From IMG/VR virus record IMGVR_UViG_3300037520_000795, positions 1-60,758 of that record: a stretch of 60,758 nt of DNA, one strand, 5' to 3'. This stretch comes from a virus. Under the pieces are notes generated by a model that searched no databases, was not told the origin of the DNA, and saw only the letters and a program-made list of their open reading frames with translations. Made by a program: the position numbers and the translations under genes. The stretch's first letter is position 1. The number at the start of each line of letters is the position of its first letter. Shown in pieces: positions 8,102-17,696 of this stretch.

Positions 8102-10550
8102 TCCCCTCAACAAGCTCGTCCGCAGTGCCGAGCGAGCGGGCGACGAGACCCTCGACGTCATTCGGATGTTCCTTCGTCTGGGGCAGAACCCCGCCGACGA
8201 GGTCACGGCTGACGTTGCTGCTGGCTTGCCGAGTGCCGCCGCACAGATTCCAGTGCCGCCACCAACTGGTGCTGGTTCATTCGGCCGTGGACCGGCCATG
8301 CCTGCCCCCGTTGTCGCGACTCCGCAAACCCCAGCCACCCAGGGCATTGGTGGTCTTGGCTGGAGCGGCTCTGCACAGGCTGCTGGCGATGTGGCAGAAA
8401 GCCTCCCGGCGGTTGTGGCACCTCCTTCCGCACCGGCTCCCGCCGGGTATCTTGAGTCGCTTCTGGCTCGACTTGGCATCGGCGGGCAGGCTGCCCCCAA
8501 GAGACCGGCGGTCTTTCGCCTTCCTGACCAGTCGCCTTCTGTAGCGGACGCGAGTGGAACGCTTGGCAGTGACTACGTTCGTCAAGCCCAAGCAGCCGCG
8601 GAGGAAGCTTCTAACGCAGACATGGCTCGCCAGTTGGAGGCGATTGCCCAAGACGCCAGCGGCGGGGTTGTGCCCGTCAACCCAAGAAGCGTCCAGTTGA
8701 ATCGGCCGGTCCTCAACAATGCCGAAATCGCAGAGCAAGTCGACGCTGACAAGGCCAAGGAACTGGCTTTCATGTCCGGGCGGTTTGATGGCTTGCAGAA
8801 TCAGACAGGCCCCATGACGGACCTTCGTCGATCGGTGATCGCTGACCGCGTTGTCGAAGCAAACCGGGCGCGTCAAATCCTTCAAGGCCAGATGCAAATG
8901 CGAGAGCAGATTGGCAATGCTCTCGATGCCGCGAGGGGCGTAGCGGCCAAGTGGGGTGGTCCCGCTGGCGTTGCTGCTGGCGTCGGGGCTGGTGCCGCTG
9001 CGCTCAACAATCTTTCCAAGGACATGCGCCGGTCTTCTGGGGCGACCACGGCTGACCTTGCGGCTGCCGTTCCGGCCATTGCCGCTGTGCCCGACGAGCA
9101 GCCGAGCTACATGGCGTCTAACCCAGGAGCCGAGGTCACCCCAGAGCAGCGAGCCAAGGCGGCGGCGGATTACGAAGCGTTGCAGCAGTTGAACCACAAC
9201 GCGAACATGCTGTACGGCACGGCCGTGCCCGTGTCGGAAGGCGATGCTCGTGTTCAAACCGCCGCATCCAAGGTCCTTGCTCCCATCAAAGCGCAAAGCA
9301 GGGCCGAAGACAACCGCCTCGCCGCCATGGCAAGCGACCAAGACCTTGCCCACATGGAGGAAGTCCAACGGCAGCAGGAATCCAACCTGCGTATGCAGGC
9401 CATGGCTGACGGATTGCCGAAGCCCCAGGCACAACAGAAGAAGTCTGACGCCGCTCTCCCGTCCGACAACCTCGCGGCCGTCGAGCAGCAGATCACGCCC
9501 GAACCCATGGTCAAGTCCAAGCCGAAGCCCATCGCCACGGCTTCTGCCTACGACGACCCGACTGGCTCGCGGTTCAACATGCTGATCGCGAACCTCGCCC
9601 AAAAGGCTGGCATCTCGGTTGAGGAAGCTCGGGCCATGTACAAGGAGGGCGTGGCCAAGGACCTGTCTCCTCGTCAGGCCATGCAGCCCGTCATCGACCT
9701 GGGTGCCCAGGCACGAAACTCTGACGAGGCTAAGCGTAGGGGGAACGTCTCGCGGGCGGCGATGACCTCGCTGAGCAACCCGCGACGAGAAAGCAACCTC
9801 TTCGGCATGCAGGACCCGGCGGACCAAGCGTACTCGCTGGCTGTTCGTGCCAGCGGTGACAAGGCTGGCCCGAGCCCACGTGAGATGGCCGCACAGAAGC
9901 AGCGAGCCGATGCGGATTATGAGAAGGCGAAGATGGAGAAGGAGGTCCTGGCAGAGCAGGCTCGCCTGGAGCGAGAAAGCCAGGAGCGTCAAAAGACCAT
10001 CATGGCCAACGGGCAGGTCAGCGCCGCCTACCCGTCTGCCCTGGCCACCCTTGCTGGTCAAGGCATGGGTGCGTTCATCGACTGGCTGAAGGTCAACGCC
10101 ATGACAGAAAACGCCAAGGCTGACCGCAAGCAAGCCGAAGAACTTTACAACACGCCCAAGCCAGAGACTGCCACTGACGCGGCTGTCAGGCAGGAAACAA
10201 AGGTCAAGGGTGAAGCGGCTGCCACCACCACGAAGTTAGCGGAATACCAAAGGCGAGATGCGGTTATTGGAATCCCAGGTGCCGCGGAGGCATTGGCCAC
10301 CGGTAAGTTCCGCGTGCAGCCTGCGAGGGACGCTTTGCAGAAGCTTGCGGCAGACGCCCGCAAGGCTGGAGGCCAGTGGTTTGGGGTCAACGACAAGGCG
10401 ATTGAGTCCATGAACCAAAGCCTTGAGATGATGGGCGTCACGGACCCGGCTCTGCGATCGCAGCTTGTGCAGGAGTACCTGGGAGGCGGTGCCCAACCGG
10501 CGATGCCAGGGCGACCCGACCTTCCCGACAACTGGCAGAGAGACATGTAA
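8094..10550 (+). CDS. large internal virion/ejection protein candidate bearing an NPLN tag
   Basis: 818 aa from GTG 8094. The first residues (ANPLNKLVRSAERAG) match the N-terminal NPLNRA peptide of the small effector-like proteins at 42555-46928. The body is Ala/Gln/Glu-rich helix and coiled coil with Pro/Ala linkers (residues ~40-130), and a hydrophobic Ala/Gly stretch near 285-300 (GVAAGVGAGAAALNN) that could insert in a membrane. Length, composition and position before the 1361-aa gene fit a podovirus internal core protein that leaves the head with DNA. No lytic transglycosylase motif was seen. Confidence 0.6.
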   Translation: MANPLNKLVRSAERAGDETLDVIRMFLRLGQNPADEVTADVAAGLPSAAAQIPVPPPTGAGSFGRGPAMPAPVVATPQTPATQGIGGLGWSGSAQAAGDVAESLPAVVAPPSAPAPAGYLESLLARLGIGGQAAPKRPAVFRLPDQSPSVADASGTLGSDYVRQAQAAAEEASNADMARQLEAIAQDASGGVVPVNPRSVQLNRPVLNNAEIAEQVDADKAKELAFMSGRFDGLQNQTGPMTDLRRSVIADRVVEANRARQILQGQMQMREQIGNALDAARGVAAKWGGPAGVAAGVGAGAAALNNLSKDMRRSSGATTADLAAAVPAIAAVPDEQPSYMASNPGAEVTPEQRAKAAADYEALQQLNHNANMLYGTAVPVSEGDARVQTAASKVLAPIKAQSRAEDNRLAAMASDQDLAHMEEVQRQQESNLRMQAMADGLPKPQAQQKKSDAALPSDNLAAVEQQITPEPMVKSKPKPIATASAYDDPTGSRFNMLIANLAQKAGISVEEARAMYKEGVAKDLSPRQAMQPVIDLGAQARNSDEAKRRGNVSRAAMTSLSNPRRESNLFGMQDPADQAYSLAVRASGDKAGPSPREMAAQKQRADADYEKAKMEKEVLAEQARLERESQERQKTIMANGQVSAAYPSALATLAGQGMGAFIDWLKVNAMTENAKADRKQAEELYNTPKPETATDAAVRQETKVKGEAAATTTKLAEYQRRDAVIGIPGAAEALATGKFRVQPARDALQKLAADARKAGGQWFGVNDKAIESMNQSLEMMGVTDPALRSQLVQEYLGGGAQPAMPGRPDLPDNWQRDM

Positions 10551-10553
10551 GGC

Positions 10554-13500
10554 ATGGCACGTTCACCACTCTATGACCTCTACGGTTCCGCTGGTGGTGA
10601 CGCTGGCTATGAGCCACTGGAGTTCGACCCGGCAACCGGCGAGTTTCGCAGGCGACGAGAGCTTCTTGCCGACCTTCTCCCAGAGGAGGAGAAGAAGACC
10701 ATGCTTCGGAAGCTCTCCGAAGTCGGGTCAAGCGGCATCGCCGGTCTAGGCTGGTTGCTCGACACCCCAGGGTCAGTTGTCCGAGGCACGCTCTCTGGCG
10801 GGCCTATGAAGGGTCTGTCTGCCCTTTGGGACACCAGCGAGGACCGGGTGTCGGGTCGTGATCTTGCTCGCCAGTACGGCCTTGCTGGCAGCGAAGACAC
10901 GTGGACGAACTTCGCGGGCGGGATCGGCACTGAGTTGCTCCTGGACCCGCTGTCGTACCTCACGCTCGGTGCTTCTCAAATCCTGGGCCGTGGGGCCACG
11001 ACGGCATCGGGCCGGTTGCTGCGTGCGGCGGGCGGGCTCGACAACGTCGACGAGCTTGCCCGACTTGCGGAGGTGGCCAAGGCAACTGCCGCTGGTGCCC
11101 CGGACGCCGCCCAGATCGCCAAGGGGCTGCCCCGGCAGTTCGCCCGGCAGAACACTCCAGCCTCCGTCTTGGAGATGCTGGACGACACCGTCAAGCTGCC
11201 GAACTATGCAGATGACACGCTGAACATGGTCGAGACCCAGCGGTCTCGCGTGGCCAACCGGTTCAAGGAACTTGCCGACCGAGAGGGCCTCGACTACCAG
11301 GAGCTTCTCAATCAACCCCTGGCCCGCATGAACAGTTGGGGGTCTCCCTGGAGCCACAAGGACGCCTTCGATCTGTTTGGCGAGAAGGTCGGCGACTGGG
11401 CTGCCAAGTTCGGTGACGAGACAGCAGAGGGTATTCGGCAGGCCCCGTACCTGGGCAGGGCAGTTCGGACGGCCGCGAAGGTCTTTGATCCACGGGTCAT
11501 GGACTTCATCACCGCCAAGGGACAGGACCAAGCCCGACGCCTGTTCGGCATGCAGGAGTCCGCGACCAAGGAAGGACGCGAACGGCTGGCCCGGTACATG
11601 CTGGAAGCCCAGAACGACATCACCCAAGCTGGCGTCGTTCAGAGCAGCCCGGAGTACGCACGCTACTTCCTCAACGCCATCAACGACACTCCGGAGTTCA
11701 ACGACTTCCTGCCTGCGGACCATCCGATCCGTGCCCTGTTTGCGGAGGGCACCGCCAACGATCGGCTGGTCAAGGAGGCTCGCAGGATTTTCGAAGAGGC
11801 TCCCGAGCGTGCAGCCGAGCTTGGCCTGAAGTTCACCAAGTGGCAATCCAAGGCTGGCTCAAAGTTCTACCCCCGACAGCAGACTCGCTTCGACATCGCG
11901 GAGGTGCCGGTGTGGCCCGAGGGCTCGCCGGTTCCGAACCCATACCAAAAGAACGCGTGGCAGCGAGGCTTCCAGCGGGCGGCAACCAGGGACACTTCCT
12001 CCCTGTCGCGTGCCGACTACATGGACATGTTTGGCGGGACCGACATCGCCAACCAGATGTCGCTGGACAAGGGGTTCGAAGGCGTCCTCGACACCACGGC
12101 ACCGACGCACCGAGTCACGCTCAGCACAGGAGCGACGGCAGACGTCATCCGCGAAGCCGATGGCTCGATGTCCCTGATCGGCAGTGGCGGCGAACTTACT
12201 CCGCTCGACCCTGCATTGGTTCGCTCGTCCACGCCATTGCCGCCTTCCATGACGGGGGCCCGCAAGGCGCTCGCAGAGGTGCTTCGTGCCACTCCGGACG
12301 CCGAGGTGCAGAAGGTCATCCGCGACTGGGTGGGGGAGATCAACCCCGCGACCGGCGAGAGGATGCGGTACTCCACCCTGGACGACGACATCTACAAGTG
12401 GGTGGACGAGACCGACGAAGAGACAGGCAAGTTCCTGTACGACGTCCCGAGCCTGCCGAAAGAACATCCGCTCGTCCAGCGAATGACCGCACTCACCGAA
12501 GAGTTGCGAGCCGTGCCGGACGGCTGGGCAGGCGAGGCCGACAAGCTGCGTCTGTCTGGAGAGATGAACTCTCTGAGGGAGCAGATTCAAGCCGAGGCTC
12601 GGGCGACGTACAAGAACTCGCTGTACGTGCAACTGTCCGACCTCATGCGTCAGTTGGACCCGCAGCACGCACGCAAGGGCGTACCGCTGTTCGGCAACAA
12701 CCCGTGGAACGAACTCCAGAACTACGTGTCGAAGCGTGCTGGAACGGAGGTAAACGGCGAGTTCCTGCTGAACCTCATGCGGGAACACCAGATCGGCCAG
12801 TCGCCTGAGTTCGTTCCGGGCGGGCAGGTCTACGGCATCGACGAAGTGGCTCGCCTGCTGAAGTTTGATCCAGCCATCTTCCGCAAGGCGTACGCCAAGA
12901 AGTTCGGCATTGGCCTGGACGACCTGCCGCCCGGCAATCCGGCGATGGACGGAGCGGAACGTGCGGCCGAGATTCTCGCCCACCAAGAGCAGGCTCTGAA
13001 CAAGGTCGCCTTCCCCACCAGCCTCATCGACGACTGGGCTGGGCATGTCAAGCGGGGTGCCACCAGCCCTGGCGGCGACGACCTGCTCAAGCCGTACGAC
13101 GACTACACTTCGTCGTTCAAGACGCTGGCTCTCTTGTGGCCCGCCCGCTACTTCCGCGACCTGTACTCGGGTGCATTTGCGGCCGCGGCGAAGGGAAGAT
13201 TCAACCCATCATCGTGGCTTGCTGGCAAGCAGATTCGCGAGGGGGACTATGAACGGCTCGGCAAGATTCTGGCCGATGCCCCTGGTTACAGGCACCTTGA
13301 AAATCCCGCAGCACGTGTCAAGAAGTTCTTGGTCGAGTCTGCCGGTGCTGGAATGTCTACCAGCACCGCGACGGACGAGCTTGCCCGAGGAGCCGGTGGA
13401 GCGTTGCTTGACGAGCCGTACCCAGGTGCCAGCCGTCCAGAGTGGGGCAGCTTGAAGCGGAAGGTCTACAACCCAGACCGCACATGGAAGCAGGCGTTCG

Positions 13501-14639
13501 TTGGCGAGGGGTTTGGCCGGGATACGTGGAACCCGTTCCTTGGCGACTTCTCGCCATTCGCAACGCGAGGGTCGGGCGGCAACCGCAATCCGCTCATGGA
13601 CCTTGGCGATCGTGCCGCCGAAACCACGGACTCGATGAACCGGTACGGCACGTACCTGGAAGGTATCCTTCGCGGCGACTCGCCATCCCAGGCGGCGGCG
13701 ATGGCCAATCTGACGCAGGTGAACTACAAGCCCACCGCGTTCACATCCTTTGAGCGAGACGTCCTCAAGCGACTGTTCCCCTTCTACAGCTACACCAAGG
13801 GGATCACGCCCTTCATCGCAGACGAAGTCCTCAACAACCCAACGGGCTTGACCGGCCTGTCGGTTCGCACGATCAACCGTGCCACGGAGCCGAACGAAGA
13901 CTTCTTCACGCCCGAGTACCTCCGTCAGTCTGCAAGCATCCCGCTCCCGTCCGGCTTCCCCGGCCTGGGATTGCCAGAAGGCAGCCCACTTCAGCGGTTC
14001 GTCACCAACATCGACCTGCCGTATGAGAGTGCCGTCAACCTCATTACCCCTGGGGTGGGCAACACCACGTGGGACAAGTTCTCTTCCGGTGCCCAGAAGA
14101 CGGCGTCCAACATCCTTGGCCAAAGCAACCCGCTGCTCAAGGGCGTATTGGAGATGGTCTCCAACCGCCAGTTCTATTCGGGTCGCCAGTTGTCAGACCT
14201 GTACTCGATGCTTGAGCAGACCCTCGGCACGCCCGGACGCACCATCGAGCAGATCGCACTCAATGCTCCTGGCGGCTCGCGGGCCATTGGCGTCATCCGA
14301 CAACTCACTGACGATCGTCTGACCCCAGCCGAGCGGGCCACCAAGCTTGCGGTCAACACGCTCCTGGGCATCAAGCTGCAAGACGTTGACCAGGAACGCA
14401 CCAAGCAACTGGCCGCTCGCAACACGCTCAATGAACTCCTGTCCTCGACTGCCGGTGTTCGCACGTACGAAAACATCACGGTCCCCGACGAGGCCCTGCT
14501 GAAGATGCCGCCCGAACAGCGTCGGATGTACCTGCTCTACAAGGTCATCCAGTCGGAAGCGTCCAAGAAGGCCCGCCTCCGAGAGAAGGCGGAAGCCGCT
14601 CTAAACCCAGCAGCCGCAATGGGTTTGAGGATGCCCTAA
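10554..14639 (+). CDS. giant internal virion protein candidate
   Basis: 1361 aa, the largest gene here. Mostly helical, with segments suggestive of membrane contact (SGIAGLGWLLDTPGSVV near 60 and LLLDPLSYLTLGASQILG near 130) and a long C-terminal region ending in Ala-rich coiled coil. It is the last gene of the tail/internal cluster. A promoter for the next operon lies 20 bp downstream. Podoviruses usually encode one or more giant ejection proteins here. I see no polymerase, peptidase or transglycosylase signature, so the role rests on size and context. Confidence 0.6.
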   Translation: MARSPLYDLYGSAGGDAGYEPLEFDPATGEFRRRRELLADLLPEEEKKTMLRKLSEVGSSGIAGLGWLLDTPGSVVRGTLSGGPMKGLSALWDTSEDRVSGRDLARQYGLAGSEDTWTNFAGGIGTELLLDPLSYLTLGASQILGRGATTASGRLLRAAGGLDNVDELARLAEVAKATAAGAPDAAQIAKGLPRQFARQNTPASVLEMLDDTVKLPNYADDTLNMVETQRSRVANRFKELADREGLDYQELLNQPLARMNSWGSPWSHKDAFDLFGEKVGDWAAKFGDETAEGIRQAPYLGRAVRTAAKVFDPRVMDFITAKGQDQARRLFGMQESATKEGRERLARYMLEAQNDITQAGVVQSSPEYARYFLNAINDTPEFNDFLPADHPIRALFAEGTANDRLVKEARRIFEEAPERAAELGLKFTKWQSKAGSKFYPRQQTRFDIAEVPVWPEGSPVPNPYQKNAWQRGFQRAATRDTSSLSRADYMDMFGGTDIANQMSLDKGFEGVLDTTAPTHRVTLSTGATADVIREADGSMSLIGSGGELTPLDPALVRSSTPLPPSMTGARKALAEVLRATPDAEVQKVIRDWVGEINPATGERMRYSTLDDDIYKWVDETDEETGKFLYDVPSLPKEHPLVQRMTALTEELRAVPDGWAGEADKLRLSGEMNSLREQIQAEARATYKNSLYVQLSDLMRQLDPQHARKGVPLFGNNPWNELQNYVSKRAGTEVNGEFLLNLMREHQIGQSPEFVPGGQVYGIDEVARLLKFDPAIFRKAYAKKFGIGLDDLPPGNPAMDGAERAAEILAHQEQALNKVAFPTSLIDDWAGHVKRGATSPGGDDLLKPYDDYTSSFKTLALLWPARYFRDLYSGAFAAAAKGRFNPSSWLAGKQIREGDYERLGKILADAPGYRHLENPAARVKKFLVESAGAGMSTSTATDELARGAGGALLDEPYPGASRPEWGSLKRKVYNPDRTWKQAFVGEGFGRDTWNPFLGDFSPFATRGSGGNRNPLMDLGDRAAETTDSMNRYGTYLEGILRGDSPSQAAAMANLTQVNYKPTAFTSFERDVLKRLFPFYSYTKGITPFIADEVLNNPTGLTGLSVRTINRATEPNEDFFTPEYLRQSASIPLPSGFPGLGLPEGSPLQRFVTNIDLPYESAVNLITPGVGNTTWDKFSSGAQKTASNILGQSNPLLKGVLEMVSNRQFYSGRQLSDLYSMLEQTLGTPGRTIEQIALNAPGGSRAIGVIRQLTDDRLTPAERATKLAVNTLLGIKLQDVDQERTKQLAARNTLNELLSSTAGVRTYENITVPDEALLKMPPEQRRMYLLYKVIQSEASKKARLREKAEAALNPAAAMGLRMP

Positions 14640-14658
14640 GATTTTTCGGATTGTGGTA

Positions 14659-14686
14659 TTGACCTCCCTGCGCTGGCGAGTACACT
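14659..14686 (+). promoter_or_regulatory. sigma70-like promoter of the recombination operon
   Basis: TTGACC at 14659-14664 and TACACT at 14681-14686 with a 16-bp spacer, in the 92-bp gap before the exonuclease gene. The predicted start is near 14693, leaving a short leader with AGGAGG before ATG 14732. Confidence 0.6.
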
Positions 14687-14731
14687 TCGCCCCCGTCGCA
14701 CATGACGCGACGACCCCCGCAGGAGGATGGC

Positions 14732-15562
14732 ATGGAACTGCCAGTCAAGTTTGTTGGCATGAGCGGCGACGACTACCGCTCGCACAACGACTTCTTCAGC
14801 CGGTCCTACCTGTCTGCCGTCTACAAGCACGGGGCCAGGGCCCAGCAGTGGATGGACCTGGGGCATCAGCTTGTCCCGCAGACCAACTCCCTCACGGTCG
14901 GAACCCGCTTTGATCGCGTGGTCGAGGGCATCATCCAAGGCCGGTCGATCGACGACATGATCTTCACGCCCCCGGCGGAAGTCCTGACCAAGCAGGGACA
15001 CCGTCGAGGCAAGGCGTACGACGAATGGAAGTCCAACCAGAACGGCATCGTTGTCAGTGCTGATGACGAGTTCCAGCTTCGGTCGATGGTCGAGTCCCTC
15101 ATGGCTCACAAGGCTGCTCGGGACTTGGTCGAGATGTCGACCGAGACGCAGGTCAGCGTGTTCTTTGAGATCGACGGGCACCGCGTGAAGGTACGCCCGG
15201 ACGGATGCCTGCCGACCATGTGGTGGGACTTGAAGTCGACAAGCTCGACTTGGGATCGCATTTACAACTCGGCGGCAGACTATGGCTACTACGAACAGGA
15301 GTGGCTGTACGTCAAGGGTGCCATGGCCATCGGCCTTGAGTGGCACCGGATGCCGTTCGTGTTCACGCAGACCATGCCTCCCTACGCAACGGAGGTCATG
15401 TATCTTCCGGAGGAGTTGGTAGAGATTGCCGGGGAGCGGATGAAGGAGGCCATGGAAGTTGCGAGTCTTCGCATTTCCACGGGCGTCTACACCCCGGACG
15501 AGTATTCCATTCAAGAGATGAAGGTTCCGACATGGGCAAGGAGGGCTTACATTGAGGGCTAA
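14732..15562 (+). CDS. PD-(D/E)XK exonuclease of the recombination module
   Basis: 276 aa. ATG 14732 follows an AGGAGG; an in-frame ATG at 14702 precedes that site. The core shows the nuclease pattern D-x(n)-D-x-K: RPDG near residue 156 and WWDLKST near 167, after an acidic helix region. This fits the RecE/YqaJ-like exonucleases that resect double-strand ends to make single strands for annealing. The next genes are an Erf-like annealing protein and SSB, a classic two-component recombinase. The stop lies inside the next gene. Confidence 0.8.
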   Translation: MELPVKFVGMSGDDYRSHNDFFSRSYLSAVYKHGARAQQWMDLGHQLVPQTNSLTVGTRFDRVVEGIIQGRSIDDMIFTPPAEVLTKQGHRRGKAYDEWKSNQNGIVVSADDEFQLRSMVESLMAHKAARDLVEMSTETQVSVFFEIDGHRVKVRPDGCLPTMWWDLKSTSSTWDRIYNSAADYGYYEQEWLYVKGAMAIGLEWHRMPFVFTQTMPPYATEVMYLPEELVEIAGERMKEAMEVASLRISTGVYTPDEYSIQEMKVPTWARRAYIEG

Positions 15563-16247
15563 TGACTATTTGCTGGGGAACAGCGAGTCCCCGGAAACCA
15601 AGCAGATCGTGGCTGCTTTGGCCAAGGCACAGATGGAGTTCCCGAACATCATCGAGGACGCCAAGAACTCGCACCTTGGCAACAGCTACGCCACGTTCCA
15701 GCAGTGTTCGGCTGCCCTCCGCGGGCCGCTGACCAAGCACGGGCTGGCGTTGCCGCAGTACCAGACATGCCTCAACCAGCAGGTTGGCTGGGTGTGTGTG
15801 GGCACGCTGCGGCATCAGAGCGGGGAGTACATCACCGGCATGGTGCCGCTGTTGAACCACCCGATCCGCAGGAAGGACCGCCGCACGGACGAGGTGGTCG
15901 AGGAGCCGCCGTCGATGCAGGGCTTCGGTGCCTGCCTCACGTACGCCAAGAGGCAGCTTCTGCTTGCCTTGACTGGTGCGTGGGTTGGTGAGGTGGACGA
16001 CGACGGGAACACGGAGTCCACTCCGCTTGCCCCGGCTGTTGGCCTGCCCGATCCGCCAGACATGACTCCGATGGAGAACAACTACTCGACGTTGATGCAG
16101 GAGAAGATTCTGGCATCGGAGTCTGCCGCGGAAGCCAAGAAGGTGCTTGATGTTGTCAAGCTCCGCGTCCGTGAGAAGAAGGTTGGCCGGGCTGTGTTGG
16201 CCCGGTGTTCGGAGGTGTTCACTAAGAAGTTCGGAGGTGAGGCATGA
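15552..16247 (+). CDS. erf: Erf-type single-strand annealing recombinase
   Basis: 231 aa from TTG 15552, which has AAGGAGGG about 7 nt upstream. Residues ~20-150 match the ERF superfamily: helical start, then SYATFQQCSAALRGPLTKHG, a strand with GWVCVGTLRHQSGE, and QGFGACLTYAKRQLL followed by GVGEVDDDGN-like acidic end (here WVGEVDDDGN). Such proteins anneal complementary strands during phage recombination and replication. The C-terminus is basic helical. It is coupled to both the exonuclease and SSB genes by overlaps. Confidence 0.88.
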   Translation: MRANDYLLGNSESPETKQIVAALAKAQMEFPNIIEDAKNSHLGNSYATFQQCSAALRGPLTKHGLALPQYQTCLNQQVGWVCVGTLRHQSGEYITGMVPLLNHPIRRKDRRTDEVVEEPPSMQGFGACLTYAKRQLLLALTGAWVGEVDDDGNTESTPLAPAVGLPDPPDMTPMENNYSTLMQEKILASESAAEAKKVLDVVKLRVREKKVGRAVLARCSEVFTKKFGGEA

Positions 16248-16594
16248 GCTACCAAAGGATCATCATTCAAGGCAATCTCGGCGGCGAGCCCGAGATCGTG
16301 ACGACCAAGAGCGGCAAGGAGGTGGTCAAGTTCCGCCTCGCCCAGTCGGACCCGTTCACCCAGAGCACCAACTGGTTCAGTTGCGAGTACTGGCGTGGCG
16401 GCAAGGTGGTTGGCTACCTCGCCAAAGGTGGCCAGATTCTTGTCGAGGGGTCCATGCGGCAGGAGGAGTGGGAGAAGGATGGCGTCAAGCGGACGTCGTG
16501 GATCGTGAACGTCGACAACATCACCCTGCTCGGTGGCGGTGGCGGTCGACGCCAGAACGACGATGACGATCTGGCCAATGACTACCGGCGATAG
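16244..16594 (+). CDS. ssb: single-stranded DNA-binding protein
   Basis: 116 aa, ATGA overlap with the annealing protein gene. An OB fold is visible: IIIQGNLGGEPEI at the start, FRLAQSD, WFSCEYWRGGKVVGYLAKGG and VEGSMRQEEW, all standard SSB elements. The C-terminal tail is short and acidic (NDDDDLANDYRR) but lacks the DDIPF-type tip that recruits host partners, which suggests reduced host contact. It is the last gene before a strong terminator. Confidence 0.93.
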   Translation: MSYQRIIIQGNLGGEPEIVTTKSGKEVVKFRLAQSDPFTQSTNWFSCEYWRGGKVVGYLAKGGQILVEGSMRQEEWEKDGVKRTSWIVNVDNITLLGGGGGRRQNDDDDLANDYRR

Positions 16595-16630
16595 TGCGAG
16601 GCAGTGTCGACAGCACCACTGCTGACGCCT

Positions 16631-16671
16631 CCCCAGGGGCTGGTTACCTCCACCAGCCCCTGGGGTTTTTT
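16631..16671 (+). terminator. rho-independent terminator after ssb
   Basis: A perfect 14-bp stem (16631-16644 with 16652-16665), a 7-nt loop and TTTTTT at 16666-16671. It separates exonuclease-erf-ssb from the helicase genes and shows that the helicase must start after it. Confidence 0.92.
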
Positions 16672-16683
16672 GAAAGGACTCAC

Positions 16684-17232
16684 ATGAACCTCATGCTCCC
16701 CTTCGACGAACCGACCGGCCTCAAGCTGCGGGACTATCAGGAAGAGATCGTCCGCAAGAACATCGCTGCCATGGAGAGCGGAGTGAAGTCCGTCCTCAAT
16801 GGCCTGTTCACGGGGGCAGGCAAGACCGTATGCTTCGTGGAGCTTGCGAACCGGATTGCCGGACGCACGCTCATCATCTGCCCAATGCGTGAGCTTGTCT
16901 GGCAGGCGTGCGAGAAGGTGCATGCCATCACAGGCCGCGAGGCTGCTGTCGAGATGGCTGACTTCCGAGCCAACGAGGACTGGCCATCGAAGATCATCGT
17001 GGCGTCCAAGCAGACACTGCTGTCCCGGATGGGCGGGCAGCACCGCTACCGACGCTTCGATGGCTTCCAGCTTGTGATCGTTGACGAAGCTCACCTCATG
17101 ATGTCGGACTCGGTCAAGCAGATGCTGCGTTTCTTTCAAGACCAAGGTGCCATGGTCGCGGGGTTCACCGCAACGCCGTTCCGTATGGACGGCAAGCCCA
17201 TGGTCGCCGCTATGGAGACGTCACCCCAATGA
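16684..17232 (+). CDS. superfamily 2 helicase, first RecA-like domain only
   Basis: 182 aa from ATG 16684, with GAAAGGA upstream. An in-frame longer reading from 16594 would cross the terminator and is rejected. Motifs: LRDYQ near 18, Walker A GLFTGAGKT near 42, motif Ia PMRELVWQ near 72, DEAH box VIVDEAHLM near 132, motif III GFTATPFRMDG near 161. It stops there. Motifs IV-VI are in the gene at 17696. Related phage helicases (UvsW/RadD-like) carry both domains in one chain. The TGA overlaps the next ATG. Confidence 0.88.
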   Translation: MNLMLPFDEPTGLKLRDYQEEIVRKNIAAMESGVKSVLNGLFTGAGKTVCFVELANRIAGRTLIICPMRELVWQACEKVHAITGREAAVEMADFRANEDWPSKIIVASKQTLLSRMGGQHRYRRFDGFQLVIVDEAHLMMSDSVKQMLRFFQDQGAMVAGFTATPFRMDGKPMVAAMETSPQ

Positions 17233-17696
17233 GCGAGAAGTCTTTGGTCGACTGGAACGAGGTCCGCATCACGGCCGCGAAGGCCATGGCGAGGGGCGTC
17301 ATGTGTTCGGTGTCTGGCGAGGAGCTTGCCAAGATGGCACGCGTCGGGCTGTTCCTGACCAAGCAGTTCCAGTTCCTGCGGTTGTCGCGGAAGCGACTCA
17401 AGGCCGATCTGGAGGCCGCTCGGTCGGAGCATGAGCGGACACGCATGGCCTACGCCGGTCGCCTCCATGGGGCACAGGAAGGGGCACGGTCGGCACGAAA
17501 GGGCATGGAGCGTATGCGGACCCGTCTTCAGCGGGAGACGGACCGGGCTGACGAGCTTGCCCTTCAGTGCCACCTCATGGCCGAGAGGATGGCATGCGTT
17601 GAGCGTGCCTGCTGGCAGTACCAGAAGGAAGCTCTCCAGATGATGGGCAGCGAGCCGGGTGGCCAGTGCCCTCCCGAATCCGATGGAGACGAGTGA
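17229..17696 (+). CDS. coiled-coil protein encoded between the two helicase halves
   Basis: 155 aa, coupled to both neighbours (ATGA at its start, TGATG at its end). Residues ~1-50 are a small helical domain (DWNEVRITAAKAMARG). Residues ~55-140 are a strongly charged coiled coil rich in Arg/Glu with Leu/Met spacing. No homing-endonuclease, intein or known helicase-insert motif is visible. Because it sits exactly at the joint between helicase domains, it may bridge or regulate the two subunits. That role is inference. Confidence 0.75.
   Translation: MSEKSLVDWNEVRITAAKAMARGVMCSVSGEELAKMARVGLFLTKQFQFLRLSRKRLKADLEAARSEHERTRMAYAGRLHGAQEGARSARKGMERMRTRLQRETDRADELALQCHLMAERMACVERACWQYQKEALQMMGSEPGGQCPPESDGDE

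Noticed and set aside
8277-10133. 618-aa open frame on the minus strand
   Set aside because: Antisense shadow of the 818-aa gene with no ribosome site and His/Arg/Gly-rich sequence.
16594-16683. Longer N-terminus for the helicase
   Set aside because: Would pass through the terminator at 16631-16671; a good start exists at 16684.
17229-17696. Intein or homing gene splitting the helicase
   Set aside because: No splicing residues or HNH/LAGLIDADG motif; the insert has its own start and stop with coupling overlaps.
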